Source: a virus. From it: a stretch of DNA of 54,283 nt. Made by a program: the position numbers and the translations under genes. Positions 23,477 through 32,810 of the stretch are shown here, piece after piece (the stretch's first letter is position 1; each line of letters opens with the position of its first letter). Below the pieces are notes generated by a model, which had not been told where the DNA came from, searched no databases, and saw only the letters and a list, made by a program, of their open reading frames with translations. The DNA is taken from the IMG/VR virus record IMGVR_UViG_3300045922_000602, positions 1 to 54,283 of that record, one strand, 5' to 3'.

Positions 23477-25906
23477 TTACGAGTAGGAAACCAGCACACC
23501 ACGTCTGAACGAGAGTGTGCCGGTACTTGAATCGGGCTTCAGATAGTTGATGGTGACCGTTTGTCCTTGAAAACTTCCGTCCACTCTTATTCCCATATTG
23601 TTGAGTGTGAGCCATGAGGTACTTCCTCTATCTATATCAATCTGTAATATTCTGCTCAGATCAATAATCTCAACTGAGAAATGGACATTAGCAATATTAG
23701 ATAGGGCGCGGATGATGTGATTTGAACTCCCTTCAATAATGAGGTTCGCACTATATGGCGGTGTAATGGATAGGTAAGCATATGGTGGTGTGGAAGGAGA
23801 GCCCGCATCTGCATAATATCCGGTTCCATAAGGGGGTTTATTGGCGATCCAAGCCCTAGACCCCCCTCCGGTAACCACAAACGGTCCAGTGGCGGATGTT
23901 TGATTGATGTCAACTTGGCTACCAGCGGCGGAGAATACAATCCTTAAATTCCCGCTCGCATCAACTTGGAATGGTGCACTATTATAATCCGTACCTCCGA
24001 TGCGGAGGGTTCTGAACCAACCACCTTGATTGCCAAAAACGTCTGTGCCGATGAAACCTATGAGTTGGCCGCTCGGATTGTAGACGTGGATTCGAGCGGG
24101 CATCTGTGAGCCGAATGAGCTGTTGCCGACGTCGATGCCGGTGGTGACGAGGTGGCGGCTCGCAACGGTTCCCTGCACAATGAGGTCGCCATGGACTGTA
24201 TTGATCTTAAACCTGTTGCTCAGATCCCGTCCAAATTGCGGTTGCCCGGAATAGGTCGACGTCGTATTAAGATCGACCATCGTGAGATCAAGCAGGAATT
24301 GGCCTCCATAAAACACAGATGTGGTTGCATCCGGCACCGTATTCTCGCGCCCGTTTACGTCTACACTGAACGCACCCACAGTTAAGGTGATGGAGCTGCT
24401 GGTTCGCGGGTCAGAGAGTTCGAAGCTTACCGGTGATCGATTGGTCGATACGCGCGTACGCCATGTGAAGCCACCGTCCTCGCTCGTTTTGATGTTCACG
24501 CTGCCCCAACGTGGATCTGATGGAGGGGTGAATGCGGCATCCAAAACGAGGATTCGAGTCCCGTCTGCACGGTCGCGCCGTGATGTTTGTACGAAGAAGG
24601 AACTGACACCGGTTATGTTGACTTGACCCGGCGCGGGAAGGGACACAATGCGGTTGGGGGTTCCGTTCACGCCACCAGTGGTGACGAGTGTGTTGCGGCG
24701 CATGTTCCGGTCCATTGAGACGAACCAAAACGTGACGTTTTGGCTGCTCGTTGGTGGGAAGCGTTCCGTAGCCCATGTAATCGTGTTGGATTGCGCGCCA
24801 GTAATGGCAACTTCGTAGCGCTGCCCATCGAACCAGTCAGCAACGACGACGACGCCACCATAGCGAATGTCTGACGGGTTAGTCCAGTTGAATCGCAGAT
24901 TCAACACTCGCTGACCGTCGGCGTTTGTCGTATAGCCGAGCACCTCTACTGCGTTTGGGCCGAGTGTAACGAATTCGGCATATTCACGCCCGGTGGGTCC
25001 CGTCGTTCGAGCGACAGTTACCTGGATGCTAGGGCTGTTGGCGATGGGCAGAGTGGTTTCGTCACCGAAAATACTGACGGCGTAGATGGTAACGGTTGCC
25101 GGTGTGTCGGGAATGGGGTATTCGGCGCTAGTGAAGGATGTATCGCCCTCTTTTGTCTCCCCAAGGATGATGTCGTCACCGGGGCGAAGGCCCCTGACAA
25201 CGATGCGCACGGATTTGTAGCGCGGTACGGGCGGATTGGACCACGAAACGACGAAGCGAAATACCTGATCACCGGATTCGGAAAAGTATTGCTGGATCGA
25301 CGCGCTAAGGCCCAACACAGTATCTGCACGCGGAAGTGTTTGCAGATTCACGCGGGGGCCCAACGGGACGCCGCTGGCATCCTTCACGATGACACCATCC
25401 GGGTTGGCGCTGGCGGCTATGAACGTCCACGTTTCAGGTATAGAGGGGACCGATTCGAGACCGATTTGGATGGTCTCGCGATACCAACGGCCATCCTCGC
25501 TTTCGTGAAATTGCTCCGGAGGGGCAATGCCAGTAGCCGGTACGGTTTGCGTCGGGGTCTTGATCCAGAACTGCACGCCGCCCCAATTGGTCTCTGAGGG
25601 AGGGGCAAAGACAAAGTTGTCAATCAGCATCGTGCGGCGCTGATCATCCCAATACATCGTCTGCGCCCAGTTGCCCGGTGAGTATTCTTGCCCGGCCAAG
25701 TAGAAGTTGATTAGGGGTACCGTGTTTGGGCTTTTGGCATCAGGGCGTTGTGGTATGGCGGATCTGGTCGCGCGGCGCTGTTGACCGGAGGCATCAGCCA
25801 AAGACCCAATGGCATTCGCGGTCTCTTGGATGAAGGTGTTTAGCAGTGGCAGGTCGCTTTCCGTATTCGCGATCCGTGGAGCAAGTGGAATCTTTGGGCG
25901 GCTCAT
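23477..25906 (-). CDS. Large tail protein with Fn3-like repeats (809 aa)
   Basis: Residues from about 120 to 510 contain at least three Fn3-like repeats, each with a segment like WxNPxxxRYxxVxIV (VVSWSNPPVPRYKSVRIVV, FNWTNPSDIRYGGVVVV, AFTPPSDPRWGSVNIK). The C-terminal third is beta-rich (RIHVYNPSGQLIGFIGTD, ITPPYSANLIIEGSSNHII) as in tail-tip or fibre proteins. It overlaps the 653-aa tail protein start by 4 bp. Likely a distal tail component that touches the host. Confidence 0.6.
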   Translation of the reverse strand: MSRPKIPLAPRIANTESDLPLLNTFIQETANAIGSLADASGQQRRATRSAIPQRPDAKSPNTVPLINFYLAGQEYSPGNWAQTMYWDDQRRTMLIDNFVFAPPSETNWGGVQFWIKTPTQTVPATGIAPPEQFHESEDGRWYRETIQIGLESVPSIPETWTFIAASANPDGVIVKDASGVPLGPRVNLQTLPRADTVLGLSASIQQYFSESGDQVFRFVVSWSNPPVPRYKSVRIVVRGLRPGDDIILGETKEGDTSFTSAEYPIPDTPATVTIYAVSIFGDETTLPIANSPSIQVTVARTTGPTGREYAEFVTLGPNAVEVLGYTTNADGQRVLNLRFNWTNPSDIRYGGVVVVADWFDGQRYEVAITGAQSNTITWATERFPPTSSQNVTFWFVSMDRNMRRNTLVTTGGVNGTPNRIVSLPAPGQVNITGVSSFFVQTSRRDRADGTRILVLDAAFTPPSDPRWGSVNIKTSEDGGFTWRTRVSTNRSPVSFELSDPRTSSSITLTVGAFSVDVNGRENTVPDATTSVFYGGQFLLDLTMVDLNTTSTYSGQPQFGRDLSNRFKINTVHGDLIVQGTVASRHLVTTGIDVGNSSFGSQMPARIHVYNPSGQLIGFIGTDVFGNQGGWFRTLRIGGTDYNSAPFQVDASGNLRIVFSAAGSQVDINQTSATGPFVVTGGGSRAWIANKPPYGTGYYADAGSPSTPPYAYLSITPPYSANLIIEGSSNHIIRALSNIANVHFSVEIIDLSRILQIDIDRGSTSWLTLNNMGIRVDGSFQGQTVTINYLKPDSSTGTLSFRRGVLVSYS

Positions 25907-27864
25907 ACTCGATTGATTGGGACGACTTCAAAGCGGATTGCACGCAGTACGGGGGAGCCAGTGTTGGATACGATGCGATAGCGATAAAATTGATCCCGCA
26001 TTGTGCTAGCCGCCAGGAAGACCTTATAAGTACCCAATGGTCCTAATACCGGGATCTTGTTAGTTACGATCGGGTGGATTACACTGAAGCCATCTTTGAG
26101 GGAGGCTCCCTCAAGCGTGAACTGCAATGAAGGGTCATTCGTTGTGAATTCGACTTCGTTGAAGATTTTGCGAAGTGTAGAGTCGCCGAAGTCGAGCCAT
26201 GCACTCTCCAACGTAACTTGAATGGGGGAACCTATATCCGTTGTGGAGGAGGGATCGAAGGATATTAGTGAGCTGCCATGAGCTACCAGCAACTTGGGAT
26301 CACCCCCCGTAGTGATACCATAACCAATAGCATTTACATTGACATTGGTAGGCAGTTGCCACTCCAGCCATTTGTGATTGCGTAAGTCGAAGACGAGTTG
26401 GCGGTTATTGCCGAGGTTGATGATACACACATCGTATGGACCTCGGCCAAAGTAGGACACGGTGAACTGGTTCTTATTGGCTTCAGCGAGCTTTAATTCA
26501 TTGAAAATTGGCTTTCCAATCTCGGTGTAAGTGTTGAAGTTCGACAGCAGGACGCGGAGGTCGGGAGTGATCCAAATGTATCCAATTGGTTGACCTTGAA
26601 TGAATACAGGAGCGATGGCTTCCTGACTGAGGATGCCCGCGTCCTGAAACACGAGTTGTGGAGCTGTAAAGTTGGATGGGTTGTTGCCGAGAATGGCGTA
26701 GATACGCTGCCGTGTGCCGATATACAGCACACCGTTGTAGGAGATCAGCGCGCGGATGATGTCTCCGCCCGTGCTGATATCAATTGTGTTAGCAGGGGGC
26801 CATGCTGCCTCCCATGCTGAGGTGATGTTTCCACTGCCGGTTACGACTTCGTCGATGCTCTTCGAATAATGCAGCAGTGTGTCTTTGGCACCCCAAATGC
26901 GGCCATTGTGTTGAATGATTAGATTCAGCCCCGCTGGTGGTGGGAAGTTGAACAGAATCCCGTGTGGATTTCCCACTGTGTCGAATTCAATGACAACAGG
27001 TTTGGTTAAGAGTTCCTCATCAGGAGTGTTATCGGTATATACGAGGGTACCGGACTGACCTGGGTATACATAGCCCTTTTCCGGTGTCAGTTCCGCCAGT
27101 AGGTACATCGTGGTGGGGTCGTTGCCATCGGCGGTTGCGAGGAGCCATCGGCCAATATGATCACTCTGTGTACCGGCTGTGTCGAGTGGGGGGATGGGAG
27201 GAATCGTGACGTCTACCTTTTCGTTGTCAAGTGGCCCCGTCGAAGGGGAGAGCGGCGAAATGTGGGAAACCGTATTTGTCAGCGTTTCAACCACGGCAAC
27301 GGCGTAGGTTCGGCCAATCTGCAGCTTGATGTTACCAGCTCCGGAAGCTAATGGAGTGGGAGGGCTGTCGGGTTCTGGCAGGCCCCACACTACGGGGCCG
27401 ACTGTTGAATCACCTATCCAATGGTAGCCCTTAGGTGAATTGGGGTGCCCGTCTGTAACGAGTAATCTGCCACGGGAAACGGCCCAACGCATATATTTGC
27501 CAGATGCGCCGGTAAGTGTGGCTTGAATGGAACCATTCCCATCCAGCAAGACAACAGCGTTGGTGGCCGAAACAATCCAATACTGCTTCGCTTGTACTGG
27601 GTCGAGGTACTGCGTGATCGCACGGGCGGATACGCCGATATTTGCGAAGTTCACCCAGCCCCAACGGCGCTCTAATGTCCCGGTAACCGGAGGTAGTACG
27701 TTTACAAGTTTTGTGAACGCAGTTTGGGGCTGCGCCGGGGGTTGTGTGAATGTGTCGAGACCTGCATTGAAGAAGGCACCACGATAGTAATACTGATACC
27801 AGTCCGTGACACCAGGAGCGATCATCAGTTCGTTTCGATGAACTTCAGGTTCTGGTGTGGGCAT
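25903..27864 (-). CDS. Tail nozzle/stabilisation-like protein (653 aa)
   Basis: The protein has RWGWVNFANIGVSAR, repeated beta segments (QIGRTYAVAVVETLTNTVSH, GVLYIGTRQRIYAILGNNPS, DVCIINLGNNRQLVFDLRNHKWLEW) and a beta-rich end. This is the size and composition of the beta-propeller-like nozzle or stabilisation proteins of short tails (T7 gp12 or P22 gp10 type), in the expected place downstream of the adaptors. No direct motif proof. Confidence 0.6.
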   Translation of the reverse strand: MPTPEPEVHRNELMIAPGVTDWYQYYYRGAFFNAGLDTFTQPPAQPQTAFTKLVNVLPPVTGTLERRWGWVNFANIGVSARAITQYLDPVQAKQYWIVSATNAVVLLDGNGSIQATLTGASGKYMRWAVSRGRLLVTDGHPNSPKGYHWIGDSTVGPVVWGLPEPDSPPTPLASGAGNIKLQIGRTYAVAVVETLTNTVSHISPLSPSTGPLDNEKVDVTIPPIPPLDTAGTQSDHIGRWLLATADGNDPTTMYLLAELTPEKGYVYPGQSGTLVYTDNTPDEELLTKPVVIEFDTVGNPHGILFNFPPPAGLNLIIQHNGRIWGAKDTLLHYSKSIDEVVTGSGNITSAWEAAWPPANTIDISTGGDIIRALISYNGVLYIGTRQRIYAILGNNPSNFTAPQLVFQDAGILSQEAIAPVFIQGQPIGYIWITPDLRVLLSNFNTYTEIGKPIFNELKLAEANKNQFTVSYFGRGPYDVCIINLGNNRQLVFDLRNHKWLEWQLPTNVNVNAIGYGITTGGDPKLLVAHGSSLISFDPSSTTDIGSPIQVTLESAWLDFGDSTLRKIFNEVEFTTNDPSLQFTLEGASLKDGFSVIHPIVTNKIPVLGPLGTYKVFLAASTMRDQFYRYRIVSNTGSPVLRAIRFEVVPINRV

Positions 27865-27867
27865 GGG

Positions 27868-28938
27868 TTATGCGATCAAAGTACCCGCAGGGTCTGGATG
27901 CACGAAACGTGGACCGGTTGGCATGAGATTCCAATCACGTATCAATGCCACACGACCTTCCATGTATTCGTGGTGAAACCGCTCCGCCTCGGTCTCGTAG
28001 TTCAACGAACGCGCCAGATACCACGCGGTTCCGGCTGCGATCACAGGCAGGAATGTATCAGGGAAGGGAATTACATCCGTCTTGTTGACAACATCCACCA
28101 ACGTACGGAAGTAACGGAAGCCGATCAGATAGCCGCCAAGGGGTGCAATAGTATCATTGATGGGTAGAGGTGAACCGGAAATTAGGCCAGTAGTGGGTTC
28201 AAGCCAATTGCTGCCAAATGGCACGGGGGAAGTGTTTTGCTTCGTGAGGGATTGCTCCGATAGGCCAGCATATGCGTTGAATCCGGTGTATGAGACATTT
28301 TCGTGGTTGCGCGTGATGGGAAGGACGAATGATGGATACACGCGAAGGAGTGTGTTCGCCGGTAAGACAAACTTGCGAATTGTGGATGGCAGGCTCTCAC
28401 CACCCTGACTGTCAACGTATGTGGCTGCAACGTAATAAGTGCGGTTCGGCAATGATCCACCAGATGAAGATTCGAGCGGCACGTAGCTCGGCTTCGGACG
28501 ATATGTGTTCTGGTTGTCCGGTGACGGGAAGATGCGCAGTAAACTGAGATTCTGCGGATCGAACAAGAATTGCTGCGGGCGGCCAGGGCGGTAAGTGGAA
28601 TCAGGAAGGCTGTGAGGACGGGACAACAGTGGTGCGGTCGCAGGGCCCAACTTCCGGACGTTCGAAAAGTCGTACACAGAGGTGGGGTCAATACGGTAAA
28701 TATCGGAGACAGCCAGTCCCGTGTTCACGGTGCCCGCAGGTGCCGGGCCCGATCCAATCCAGTAGTCTGTTACCCCAGGTTGTGTAAGGAAGAATTGATA
28801 GGGACTGCGCAGGAGTTTCCAGCGAGACCACTTGGCAAGATCCTGCAGCGTGCGGTTGATGTACGGAATGATGATAGCCGTTTGCGGCGTGGTCTGAATA
28901 CTGGAATAGACTTGATTGATTACGTCCTGCGCGGTCAT
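27868..28938 (-). CDS. Adaptor-like tail protein, larger paralogue (356 aa)
   Basis: The N-terminus MTAQDVINQVYSSIQTTPQT resembles the next gene upstream (MTAQDVANDVSRDMRGLIDP), including the helical YINRTLQDLAKWSRW region. The C-terminal part adds beta-rich sequence (RTYYVAATYVDSQGGESLPS). Early paralogy with the gp11-like adaptor suggests a second ring of the neck or tail tube. The stop of the upstream gene overlaps its start (ATGA). Confidence 0.5.
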   Translation of the reverse strand: MTAQDVINQVYSSIQTTPQTAIIIPYINRTLQDLAKWSRWKLLRSPYQFFLTQPGVTDYWIGSGPAPAGTVNTGLAVSDIYRIDPTSVYDFSNVRKLGPATAPLLSRPHSLPDSTYRPGRPQQFLFDPQNLSLLRIFPSPDNQNTYRPKPSYVPLESSSGGSLPNRTYYVAATYVDSQGGESLPSTIRKFVLPANTLLRVYPSFVLPITRNHENVSYTGFNAYAGLSEQSLTKQNTSPVPFGSNWLEPTTGLISGSPLPINDTIAPLGGYLIGFRYFRTLVDVVNKTDVIPFPDTFLPVIAAGTAWYLARSLNYETEAERFHHEYMEGRVALIRDWNLMPTGPRFVHPDPAGTLIA

Positions 28939-29570
28939 TTAAGCGCCGAACCCCCGATGAGTTTCTGATAGACGGATGCCCAATAAGTGGCCTCATCGTT
29001 GCGTTTGAGATACATTGAGGCCAACATGTTGACACCGGCAACGATAACGTCACGGGCGTCATCAATCAACGTCAATACGTTGGATAGGGATGTAAGGTTA
29101 GGTACGGCTTTCTCGTAGGTTACTTCAATGGTCGTAGCGCCAACTTTCGGGGCAGGATAGATGAACAACAGATTCGGCCAGACGCGTTGATAATACAAAG
29201 GCAGAGGACCCCAAGTTTGCCAAGAAACCTGCCGGGAGTCGGGGCTGGGAGGGGCACCGATGGCGGGTGAAGAGCGCTCCATCTCTGCGGCTGGGGAAAC
29301 TATACCTTCAAGAGGGATCAGAAGCTGGTCGAAGCTGCGGTGATACACAGTGCGGATTCGTCGTGTGTCACTGGCGAGGTTGTAGGAGGACTGATTCGAC
29401 GCTGTAGTGATTTGATGCACGCTAATGTTTTGCGCGCTATAAAGCGAGCTGTGGAGAATCTCCTTTTGGATGCGGTCGATCCAGCTTAACATTACGGGGC
29501 CATTGTCCACCGGGTCGATGAGTCCGCGCATGTCGCGGGAGACATCATTGGCAACATCTTGCGCCGTCAT
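28935..29570 (-). CDS. Head-tail adaptor/tail tubular protein A-like (211 aa)
   Basis: MTAQDVANDVSRDMRGLIDP, WIDRIQKEILHSSLYSAQNISV, later YQRVWPNLLFIYPAPKVG and VIVAGVNMLASMYLKRNDEATYW. The layout (N-terminal helix pair, central beta part, long C-terminal helix) and size match gp4/gp11-type adaptors that join the portal to the tail tube. It follows the capsid genes as expected. The assignment is structural inference. Confidence 0.6.
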   Translation of the reverse strand: MTAQDVANDVSRDMRGLIDPVDNGPVMLSWIDRIQKEILHSSLYSAQNISVHQITTASNQSSYNLASDTRRIRTVYHRSFDQLLIPLEGIVSPAAEMERSSPAIGAPPSPDSRQVSWQTWGPLPLYYQRVWPNLLFIYPAPKVGATTIEVTYEKAVPNLTSLSNVLTLIDDARDVIVAGVNMLASMYLKRNDEATYWASVYQKLIGGSALK

Positions 29571-29581
29571 GAGACATTACC

Positions 29582-29902
29582 TCATAACAATGCGCCAGAT
29601 GGTTCGAGCAAGCCGACCACTACCTGTGCCCCACCAGCGTTCGTTGTTCCAATTCGGAACTGTGATGGACGAATCTCATTTGGGTAGCCGAGATTCAGGA
29701 TGAATGGCTGCGTTGTAGTGGCGATACCCAATACCCCCGAAATCGGTGATAATGTCATTGCACTATTGCCGATGTAGACGAGGTTGTTTTCGGTTTGAAT
29801 GATCAAGACACTGGCGCGTAAGTCGGTGTTTGTCGTGATTTGTGTGACAGCATTTTGAGTCAGAGTGAAGCGTCCGAGCGGACGAGGGACGTTGAGTTGC
29901 AT
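29582..29902 (-). CDS. Small beta-rich virion protein (106 aa)
   Basis: MQLNVPRPLGRFTLTQNAV, then TTNTDLRASVLIIQTENNLVYIG and FRIGTTNAGGAQVVVGLLEP: strongly beta-rich without charged clusters. It sits between a hairpin (29924-29944) and the adaptor gene. A decoration or head-completion protein is possible; no family recognised. Confidence 0.45.
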   Translation of the reverse strand: MQLNVPRPLGRFTLTQNAVTQITTNTDLRASVLIIQTENNLVYIGNSAMTLSPISGVLGIATTTQPFILNLGYPNEIRPSQFRIGTTNAGGAQVVVGLLEPSGALL

Positions 29903-29923
29903 GTATCGCTCCTGAGCAAGAAG

Positions 29924-29944
29924 GGGGCCGCACAGAGCGGCCCC
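29924..29944 (-). promoter_or_regulatory. Intergenic hairpin in the virion operon
   Basis: A perfect 8-bp stem (GGGGCCGC / GCGGCCCC) with a 5-base loop lies between the stop of the 99-aa gene and the next start. After it the minus strand is only weakly U-rich (CTTCTTGC), so it may be a partial terminator, a processing site or an mRNA-stabilising 3' end. Confidence 0.55.
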
Positions 29945-29949
29945 TCGAT

Positions 29950-30249
29950 TTATTGGCCGCTATCGCTACCAATCCCGGCCCAATAGCCACGGGAGCGTTG
30001 GATGTCTGCCAATGCTTTCAAGTCGACTTTGCCGCGCAGTAAGCGCAGAGAGCCGTCCATGTGATTGGCAATGAGACGATCCAACTCCTTGGCCACTTCG
30101 GAAGAGACGGTATATGAACCGCCGGGTTCGAAAACCTGCCCATTGATCCAACAGCCGGGGAAGCGCTCGCCCAATGGGTCCTTTTCCGGGATGTTAACAA
30201 TCACGGAGTCGTGTTTTGTGTGTTTGGTCTCAGTTGCTTCCTTTGCCAT
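29950..30249 (-). CDS. Hypothetical head-region protein (99 aa)
   Basis: MAKEATETKHTKHDSVIVNI, then RFPGCWINGQVFEPGGSYTVSS and a helical EVAKELDRLIANHMDGSLRLLR. A small protein with a beta start and a helical middle, between the capsid and adaptor genes. It could be a head decoration or head-tail joining protein. It is 3 bp after the 83-aa gene. Confidence 0.45.
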   Translation of the reverse strand: MAKEATETKHTKHDSVIVNIPEKDPLGERFPGCWINGQVFEPGGSYTVSSEVAKELDRLIANHMDGSLRLLRGKVDLKALADIQRSRGYWAGIGSDSGQ

Positions 30250-30252
30250 AGA

Positions 30253-30504
30253 TCAGTCTTTCTTGCCGTACCCGGTCTGCGGGGACGGAGTGATGCCCAG
30301 CTTGCGGTCATCATCGTCGAAGGTCGCCGACAACAGCTTACTCTCAACCTCACGAAAAGTTGAGTGAATATTGCTGCCAGTGGACAGCTCCCTGCCCATC
30401 AGTGAGCGGCCTTCCATGTCGATGCGAGGATGGTGCATCCCCACACCCCCAGGCATCTCGTCCCACATGAAGATTTCAGCTCGGACGTCTTTAACTTTCT
30501 TCAT
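30253..30504 (-). CDS. Hypothetical head-region protein (83 aa)
   Basis: The start at 30504 follows AAGGAGAAAAA on the minus strand, better than the upstream in-frame ATG at 30555, which would lie within the hairpin region after the capsid gene. Sequence MKKVKDVRAEIFMWDEMPGG, then DMEGRSLMGRELSTGSNIHS and a charged end (TFDDDDRKLGITP). No domain recognised. Position next to the capsid suggests a head protein. Confidence 0.45.
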   Translation of the reverse strand: MKKVKDVRAEIFMWDEMPGGVGMHHPRIDMEGRSLMGRELSTGSNIHSTFREVESKLLSATFDDDDRKLGITPSPQTGYGKKD

Positions 30505-30527
30505 TTTTTCTCCTTCAAACTCTTGTA

Positions 30528-30553
30528 GGCGGAGCCGGTTACCCGGCCCCGCC
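30528..30553 (-). promoter_or_regulatory. Hairpin just downstream of the capsid gene
   Basis: An 11-bp stem (GGCGGAGCCGG against CCGGCCCCGCC, with one G-U pair in the minus-strand RNA) and a 4-base loop lie between the capsid stop (30566) and the ribosome site of the next gene. It has no U tail, so attenuation, processing or 3' stabilisation of the abundant capsid mRNA is more likely than full termination. Confidence 0.5.
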
Positions 30554-30565
30554 ATCAGTTAGTTG

Positions 30566-31534
30566 TTATGGGTTGTTCCGGTTGTAGTTAGCCTCGTTGG
30601 CACCCAGCGACCGTACGTTGATCAGCCACTTCGTATTGGTGATCACGGCCTTGAAGGCGAACTTCCAGCCGATCTTGTAGTTTTGATACAGCGGGTCCGC
30701 CTGGCCGCCAGGAGCGACGACATATGCACGAAGATTCTGAAGGTCAGTCACCTGGTAGGCGAACCGACCAATCGCGAATCCCCCATACACATTCTTGCCA
30801 CCGCTATTCGTACCGATCGCCGCAAACGCGGGTGCGTTCGAACGAACGATGCGGAAGCCAGCCAACTCGGCGACTTCACCCTTCCAGATGCGTTCCGGGG
30901 CCTTGAATTGTGCAGCACGGATGAAATCGGGGTCGAGCTGCAACGCGCTGTACTGTGCCGGTGCGATCACAAGGACGAAATCGCCATCCGTGAAGGGTCG
31001 AGCACCGTTGACGCTCAGAAGCGAGTCGAGATTGACAAGGTCTGCATAGGCCAACGAAGATGTAAGGCCGCTATCGCTTGTCGCCGTACCGGGGCGGTAG
31101 ACGTTCGTGGTCGTACCCAACGTATTATAGATGAGCTGATCGTACACCTCGGCAGCCTGCAGGCCAAGGATGTACACAGTACGGGCTACGAGCGGATGAC
31201 GGGCAGTCAGTACAGCGAGGTCCGACAAGCGAACCACATTGCCATACTGCTCGACCGTCGCCTCGATCTGATTTAAGGTCAGGCCCACAGCGTCGGGCGG
31301 GACGCCCTCCGTCAATTGCGTTGGGGTTGCTGGAACCTGCAGCTTCTCCTCGCGGACGAAGCGTATTGTCTTGCCAACATGAGGTGGAAGCGGGCGCTTC
31401 TCGCCGAAGTCCCGCAATACTGTATGAAGTTCTGCCACTTCGAGCAACTGCGCGGACAAGTAGGATACCAACTCTGCGGCGGTACTCCCTGCAGTTCCGG
31501 CGGTGCCCGTTGTGACGGTAATAACGTCTGGCAT
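30566..31534 (-). CDS. Major capsid protein, N4-gp56 family
   Basis: The 322-residue protein reads MPDVITVTTGTAG, LLEVAELHTVLRDFGEKRPLPP, GKTIRFVREEKL, LTEGVPPDAVGLTLNQIEAT and VEQYGNVVRLSDLAVLTARHP, and ends YKIGWKFAFKAVITNTKWLINV. This layout is characteristic of the N4-gp56-type HK97-fold capsid proteins. No cleaved prohead domain is obvious; a separate scaffold gene lies just upstream. Confidence 0.85.
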   Translation of the reverse strand: MPDVITVTTGTAGTAGSTAAELVSYLSAQLLEVAELHTVLRDFGEKRPLPPHVGKTIRFVREEKLQVPATPTQLTEGVPPDAVGLTLNQIEATVEQYGNVVRLSDLAVLTARHPLVARTVYILGLQAAEVYDQLIYNTLGTTTNVYRPGTATSDSGLTSSLAYADLVNLDSLLSVNGARPFTDGDFVLVIAPAQYSALQLDPDFIRAAQFKAPERIWKGEVAELAGFRIVRSNAPAFAAIGTNSGGKNVYGGFAIGRFAYQVTDLQNLRAYVVAPGGQADPLYQNYKIGWKFAFKAVITNTKWLINVRSLGANEANYNRNNP

Positions 31535-31554
31535 TTGTTACTAACTCTCCTGTG

Positions 31555-32505
31555 TTAGATTTTTACATCGGTCACCCCCCTGCTTTCGAGCCAACGCATG
31601 TAGGCCTTGCGCTTCTCTGGATCGGCTAGATTATCATCCAGGTTGTTCGGATCAAACGCCTCTCCGCGTGCGGTTGTGGCCTGCACGGGAGGCATCGTCC
31701 CCGGGCGCAGCGTCGGGCGAGGGGGTGGAGAGGCAGATTGGACTGGTTGTTGCTGTTGCTTCACAAGTTCGGGGAGGCGCTTTCCGCGAGCCGCGTAGTA
31801 CGCGGTCTCGTACAAATCAGGTAAGTGCTGGTATAACTCTGGAGACTGCTCGGCGGCCCGAATCAACTGCATGAGAGTGGGATTCTCTTGCAGTATGCTC
31901 GGGAGTTCACGCTGAGCAAATTCGTCAAAGTCTTTGATCCGCGTGCGTACACGCTCCATAGCAGCCGTGCGCGCTACATCTTGCAGCACGGTGACATAGG
32001 GTCGTACGACGGATTGCACGAACCGTTGATGGGCTTGGACGAAACGTTCACCGTCGCCACGTTCAATTGCTGCGTTGAGGTCTTGAACGAACTTGGTTGG
32101 ATTGGCCAAGTAGTCCTCTTCCGCTGGTGAAGGAACTTGTGGTGGTGGCGGTGGTTGCTGCACAGTGGGGCGTGGAGTGCCTACCGGCTTGCCCGTAATG
32201 GGATCGATGCCGGTCACTTGTACGTACTGCTGGCGCAATTGGTCGATGAGTTCGTCCTTTTGGTCAATGCCCTTGACGGCCTCTTCTGGTGTCTTGTAGA
32301 CAGTCTTTTTACCACGTAAGAAGAACTCCTCCTGCTGCGGCTGTTCGGGCTGTTGTGCACCCGTAGGCACGGCGTCGGAGTTGGGGCCGAAGACGTTGGA
32401 AAGCTCGACATCCCCGAGCGGAGCGTTGGCAAGCCAATCATCCGCCTGGGTTAGACTTTCGGGGACTGCTGGTTGGTTGGGATCCGGTTGTCCGGTGCTA
32501 TTCAT
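31555..32505 (-). CDS. Scaffold-like protein (316 aa)
   Basis: Acidic and Gln/Pro-rich with little predicted fold: QPEQPQQEEFFLRGKKT, EEAVKGIDQKDELIDQLRQQ, PPPPPQVPSPAEEDYLANP, and a helical, basic C-terminus. Position directly upstream of the capsid gene, composition and length all fit a capsid scaffolding protein. No protease motif is seen. Confidence 0.7.
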   Translation of the reverse strand: MNSTGQPDPNQPAVPESLTQADDWLANAPLGDVELSNVFGPNSDAVPTGAQQPEQPQQEEFFLRGKKTVYKTPEEAVKGIDQKDELIDQLRQQYVQVTGIDPITGKPVGTPRPTVQQPPPPPQVPSPAEEDYLANPTKFVQDLNAAIERGDGERFVQAHQRFVQSVVRPYVTVLQDVARTAAMERVRTRIKDFDEFAQRELPSILQENPTLMQLIRAAEQSPELYQHLPDLYETAYYAARGKRLPELVKQQQQPVQSASPPPRPTLRPGTMPPVQATTARGEAFDPNNLDDNLADPEKRKAYMRWLESRGVTDVKI

Positions 32506-32810
32506 TTACTTTCTCCTTGTGGGGTGCCAACGCGCGTTACTGAAGCCCGGAATTGTTTCAAGAACTTCTCCGGATTGTCGTAACTGCCAGCGTTGGATTG
32601 GCGTGGGGTCTCCACGCGGTGGGTAAATTCGGAGCGCAGCCAAGTACACGCTTGTAGCGCACCTTGGATGCGGAATAAACTCTCTACGTCGGAGGCTTCC
32701 TGGAACTGGCGGATCAGGTCGTCACGCAAGATGTCAAAGAGCATCTTGAGTGAGTGCCAGCCGGGGTGAGAAGCGAGCGATCTTACAGATTCGCTGTTAT
32801 ACTGCACCAC
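32502..32810 (-). CDS. Hypothetical protein between portal and scaffold (102 aa)
   Basis: MVQYNSESVRSLASHPGWHS, then a helical LKMLFDILRDDLIRQFQEAS and FRIQGALQACTWLRSEFTHRV. Small, mostly helical, overlapping both neighbours by 4-14 bp. This position commonly holds a small head-assembly protein. No family recognised. Confidence 0.5.
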   Translation of the reverse strand: MVQYNSESVRSLASHPGWHSLKMLFDILRDDLIRQFQEASDVESLFRIQGALQACTWLRSEFTHRVETPRQSNAGSYDNPEKFLKQFRASVTRVGTPQGESK

